Position numbers and translations under genes: made by a program. The notes beneath the pieces were generated by a model. It made no database searches and had not been told where the DNA came from. It saw nothing but the letters and a program-made list of their open reading frames with translations. From Ianthella basta (lineage: Eukaryota > Porifera > Demospongiae > Verongiida > Ianthellidae): DNA of 64,000 nucleotides. Every line of letters starts with the position of its first letter. Within the stretch, counting starts at the first letter, position 1. The stretch covers positions 4,960,882 to 5,024,881 of the forward strand of contig OZ025869.1 of the NCBI GenBank assembly GCA_964019415.1, read 5' to 3'. This document shows positions 62,815-64,000 of this stretch, piece after piece.

Positions 62815-64000
62815 GTGACAGGATTTGCGAAAAGGGACCCTTTTTACAATTTTGAAAAAAATGAGTTATACAGTGGTACATGTACCCACACAACTCCTCT
62901 TTATTATACCAATGTCTGGAATCATAAGCTTGCATAAATTAAAACCAGCTCAATGAAACTACCATATTAATAGCACCAAAACTTACAGGATTTATACAAC
63001 TGAGTAACAAAACAATAATTATGCTAACACTTAAGTGTTTACTGTGAAACAGTCTCTGGACACAAGCGCTTCTTGTGTCCTGGATGGCGGCACACTGAGC
63101 ACAATCGTCACTTTCTTGCTCCTGCCTCTGTCAATTGTGGCTCAGATGATTCAGTTAACATAGCAGAATTTGGCTTCGGAAGGCTTGGCTTTGGGCATGT
63201 GCTATTGGCAGCCTCTTCAGTAGTACAAAACTCTCGTATTTGTTCATATAAGTACCACTGCCTTGCAAGGGAAAGGCCTTGGAGTGGTATCTCCTCTGGA
63301 AGTTCGGTAGTTCCAGGCAGTTGTCTACAAATGGAGACTTCTTCCTGCGGACTTAAAGAGTGCCTCTGGAGTATGATAGTTCCTGGCTTTGCAGAAGAAA
63401 TGTTGAATACTTGTTATGAAAGAATTTGCGGAATAGGCTTGAAGAATTGATCCAGAAATGCCGACCATTTGTAGAAATGAACATACTGTTGCTTATATAC
63501 AGGATTGACAATATGCTGTGGAAGATTAATTGCTTTGTCAGTAGAAGACTGAACAACTTGGACTACATCCATCATTGTCTCTACCTGACACCTCCTGAAT
63601 TTCTGCTTAGAGTCCAAAGAATCAATCGGGGGCAAACTTAGTATGCCCGGGAAGCATGAATGAAATCTGAATAGCTTTGTGTCGGGTTACTAGGGTGCGC
63701 CAAGCCAAATACTGTATGACCGCATTATTTTTATTTTGACCACAACAGTTGTCGGCATGAAACAGAAGCTCAGTTTCTCCCTCTGAGTGCTCTTCGAAAA
63801 AGTGGTGCAGGAAGCTGATGACAGTATCTGCTCCTTTTCCTGTAGTACATGCCTCATCAATAAGGTAGGTTACCTGCTTACTGATAGGTTCACAGCAGAT
63901 TCCAAAAACGGCACACTTTCTTGCAGTTTTGAAATAGAGTGAACATAAAATTCAGTGGCTAGAATGTAATGTCATGCAGTAATAAAAGTAATACCTAGGT
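62815..64000 (-). mobile_element. DUF7869 transposon, copy 2 (inverted, runs off the window)
   Basis: Starts with the same terminus as copy 1 (GTGACAGGATTTGCGAAAAG) preceded by ATAT. From 62815 to about 63945 it is the reverse complement of copy 1's 3' half with a few percent divergence. Beyond about 63945 (left of TTCACTCTATTTC in gene direction) similarity to copy 1 stops, so it is internally rearranged or truncated. Confidence 0.85.
63048..63945 (-). pseudogene. DUF7869 ORF, C-terminal half of copy 2, decayed
   Basis: Minus-strand segments match copy 1: FRRCQVETMMDVVQVVQSST, YKQQYVHFYKWSAFLDQFFK, and the CCHC end CSVCRHPGHKKR. Differences include frameshifts near 63610 and additional stops (for example before VFNISS and in the RKRR region). 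It is a dead relative, more degraded than copy 1. Confidence 0.8.

Overview
This is eukaryotic, metazoan nuclear DNA. Genes have GT-AG introns, some very short (one of 46 nt, others of roughly 70-80 nt). There are no operons, ribosome-binding sites or long bacterial-style coding runs. The mix of transposon families and a kinase fragment of the abundant sponge/cnidarian TKL-like type suggest a marine invertebrate, most likely a sponge (Porifera). That organism call is inference; the presence of nested transposons and decayed genes is seen directly.

Layout. 1-2.4 kb: the last exon of a plus-strand gene, a TIR element with a 5-bp target duplication, and a minus-strand terminal exon partly duplicated in tandem. 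3.4-8 kb: remnants of a Copia retrotransposon, a Penelope-like element folded back on itself, a hAT transposase and a Ginger-like element with H2C2, Ulp1-like and PHD-like parts. 8-11.8 kb: simple repeats, a perfect hairpin, a 320-bp inverted repeat, a THAP-domain ORF and a cluster of three CRE-like sites. 12-27 kb: a minus-strand patchwork of piggyBac, IS630-like, RT, BEN-like, pogo and Ginger integrase pieces with several internal duplications. 27-31 kb: Crypton-type and YqaJ fragments, then an apparently intact three-exon minus-strand gene of about 508 codons with a PHD-like finger.

31.2-34.5 kb: a host-like minus-strand gene whose coding exon is split by a 2.5-kb TIR transposon. That transposon carries a single long DUF7869-type ORF broken only by two stop codons. 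A second, inverted copy lies at 62.8 kb to the window end. 35-36.4 kb: a decayed Myb/SANT-like coiled-coil gene. 36.9-41.9 kb: a Helitron Rep gene split by a 3842-bp IS630-like transposon, with TA duplications, TIRs and a five-exon DDE gene. 42-46 kb: LINE and Tigger-like remnants. 46.8-48.3 kb: probable host exons. 48.5-53.3 kb: a TE-like ORF, an IS4EU/Harbinger-type DDE transposase remnant and three phase-consistent exons of a protein kinase.

53.4-57.2 kb: tandem repeats, a 166-aa ORF and a large decayed TE protein. 57.9-59.8 kb: an exon followed by a 5'-truncated LINE with a pentanucleotide tail. 59.8-60.4 kb: an 82-bp satellite. 60.8-61.6 kb: a SAM-domain gene and a C2H2 zinc-finger gene head to head over a 150-bp repeat-rich promoter.

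Most proteins here belong to selfish elements, so they do not form a shared pathway. The informative biology is in the nesting and insertion scars, three of which let the pre-insertion sequence be read.
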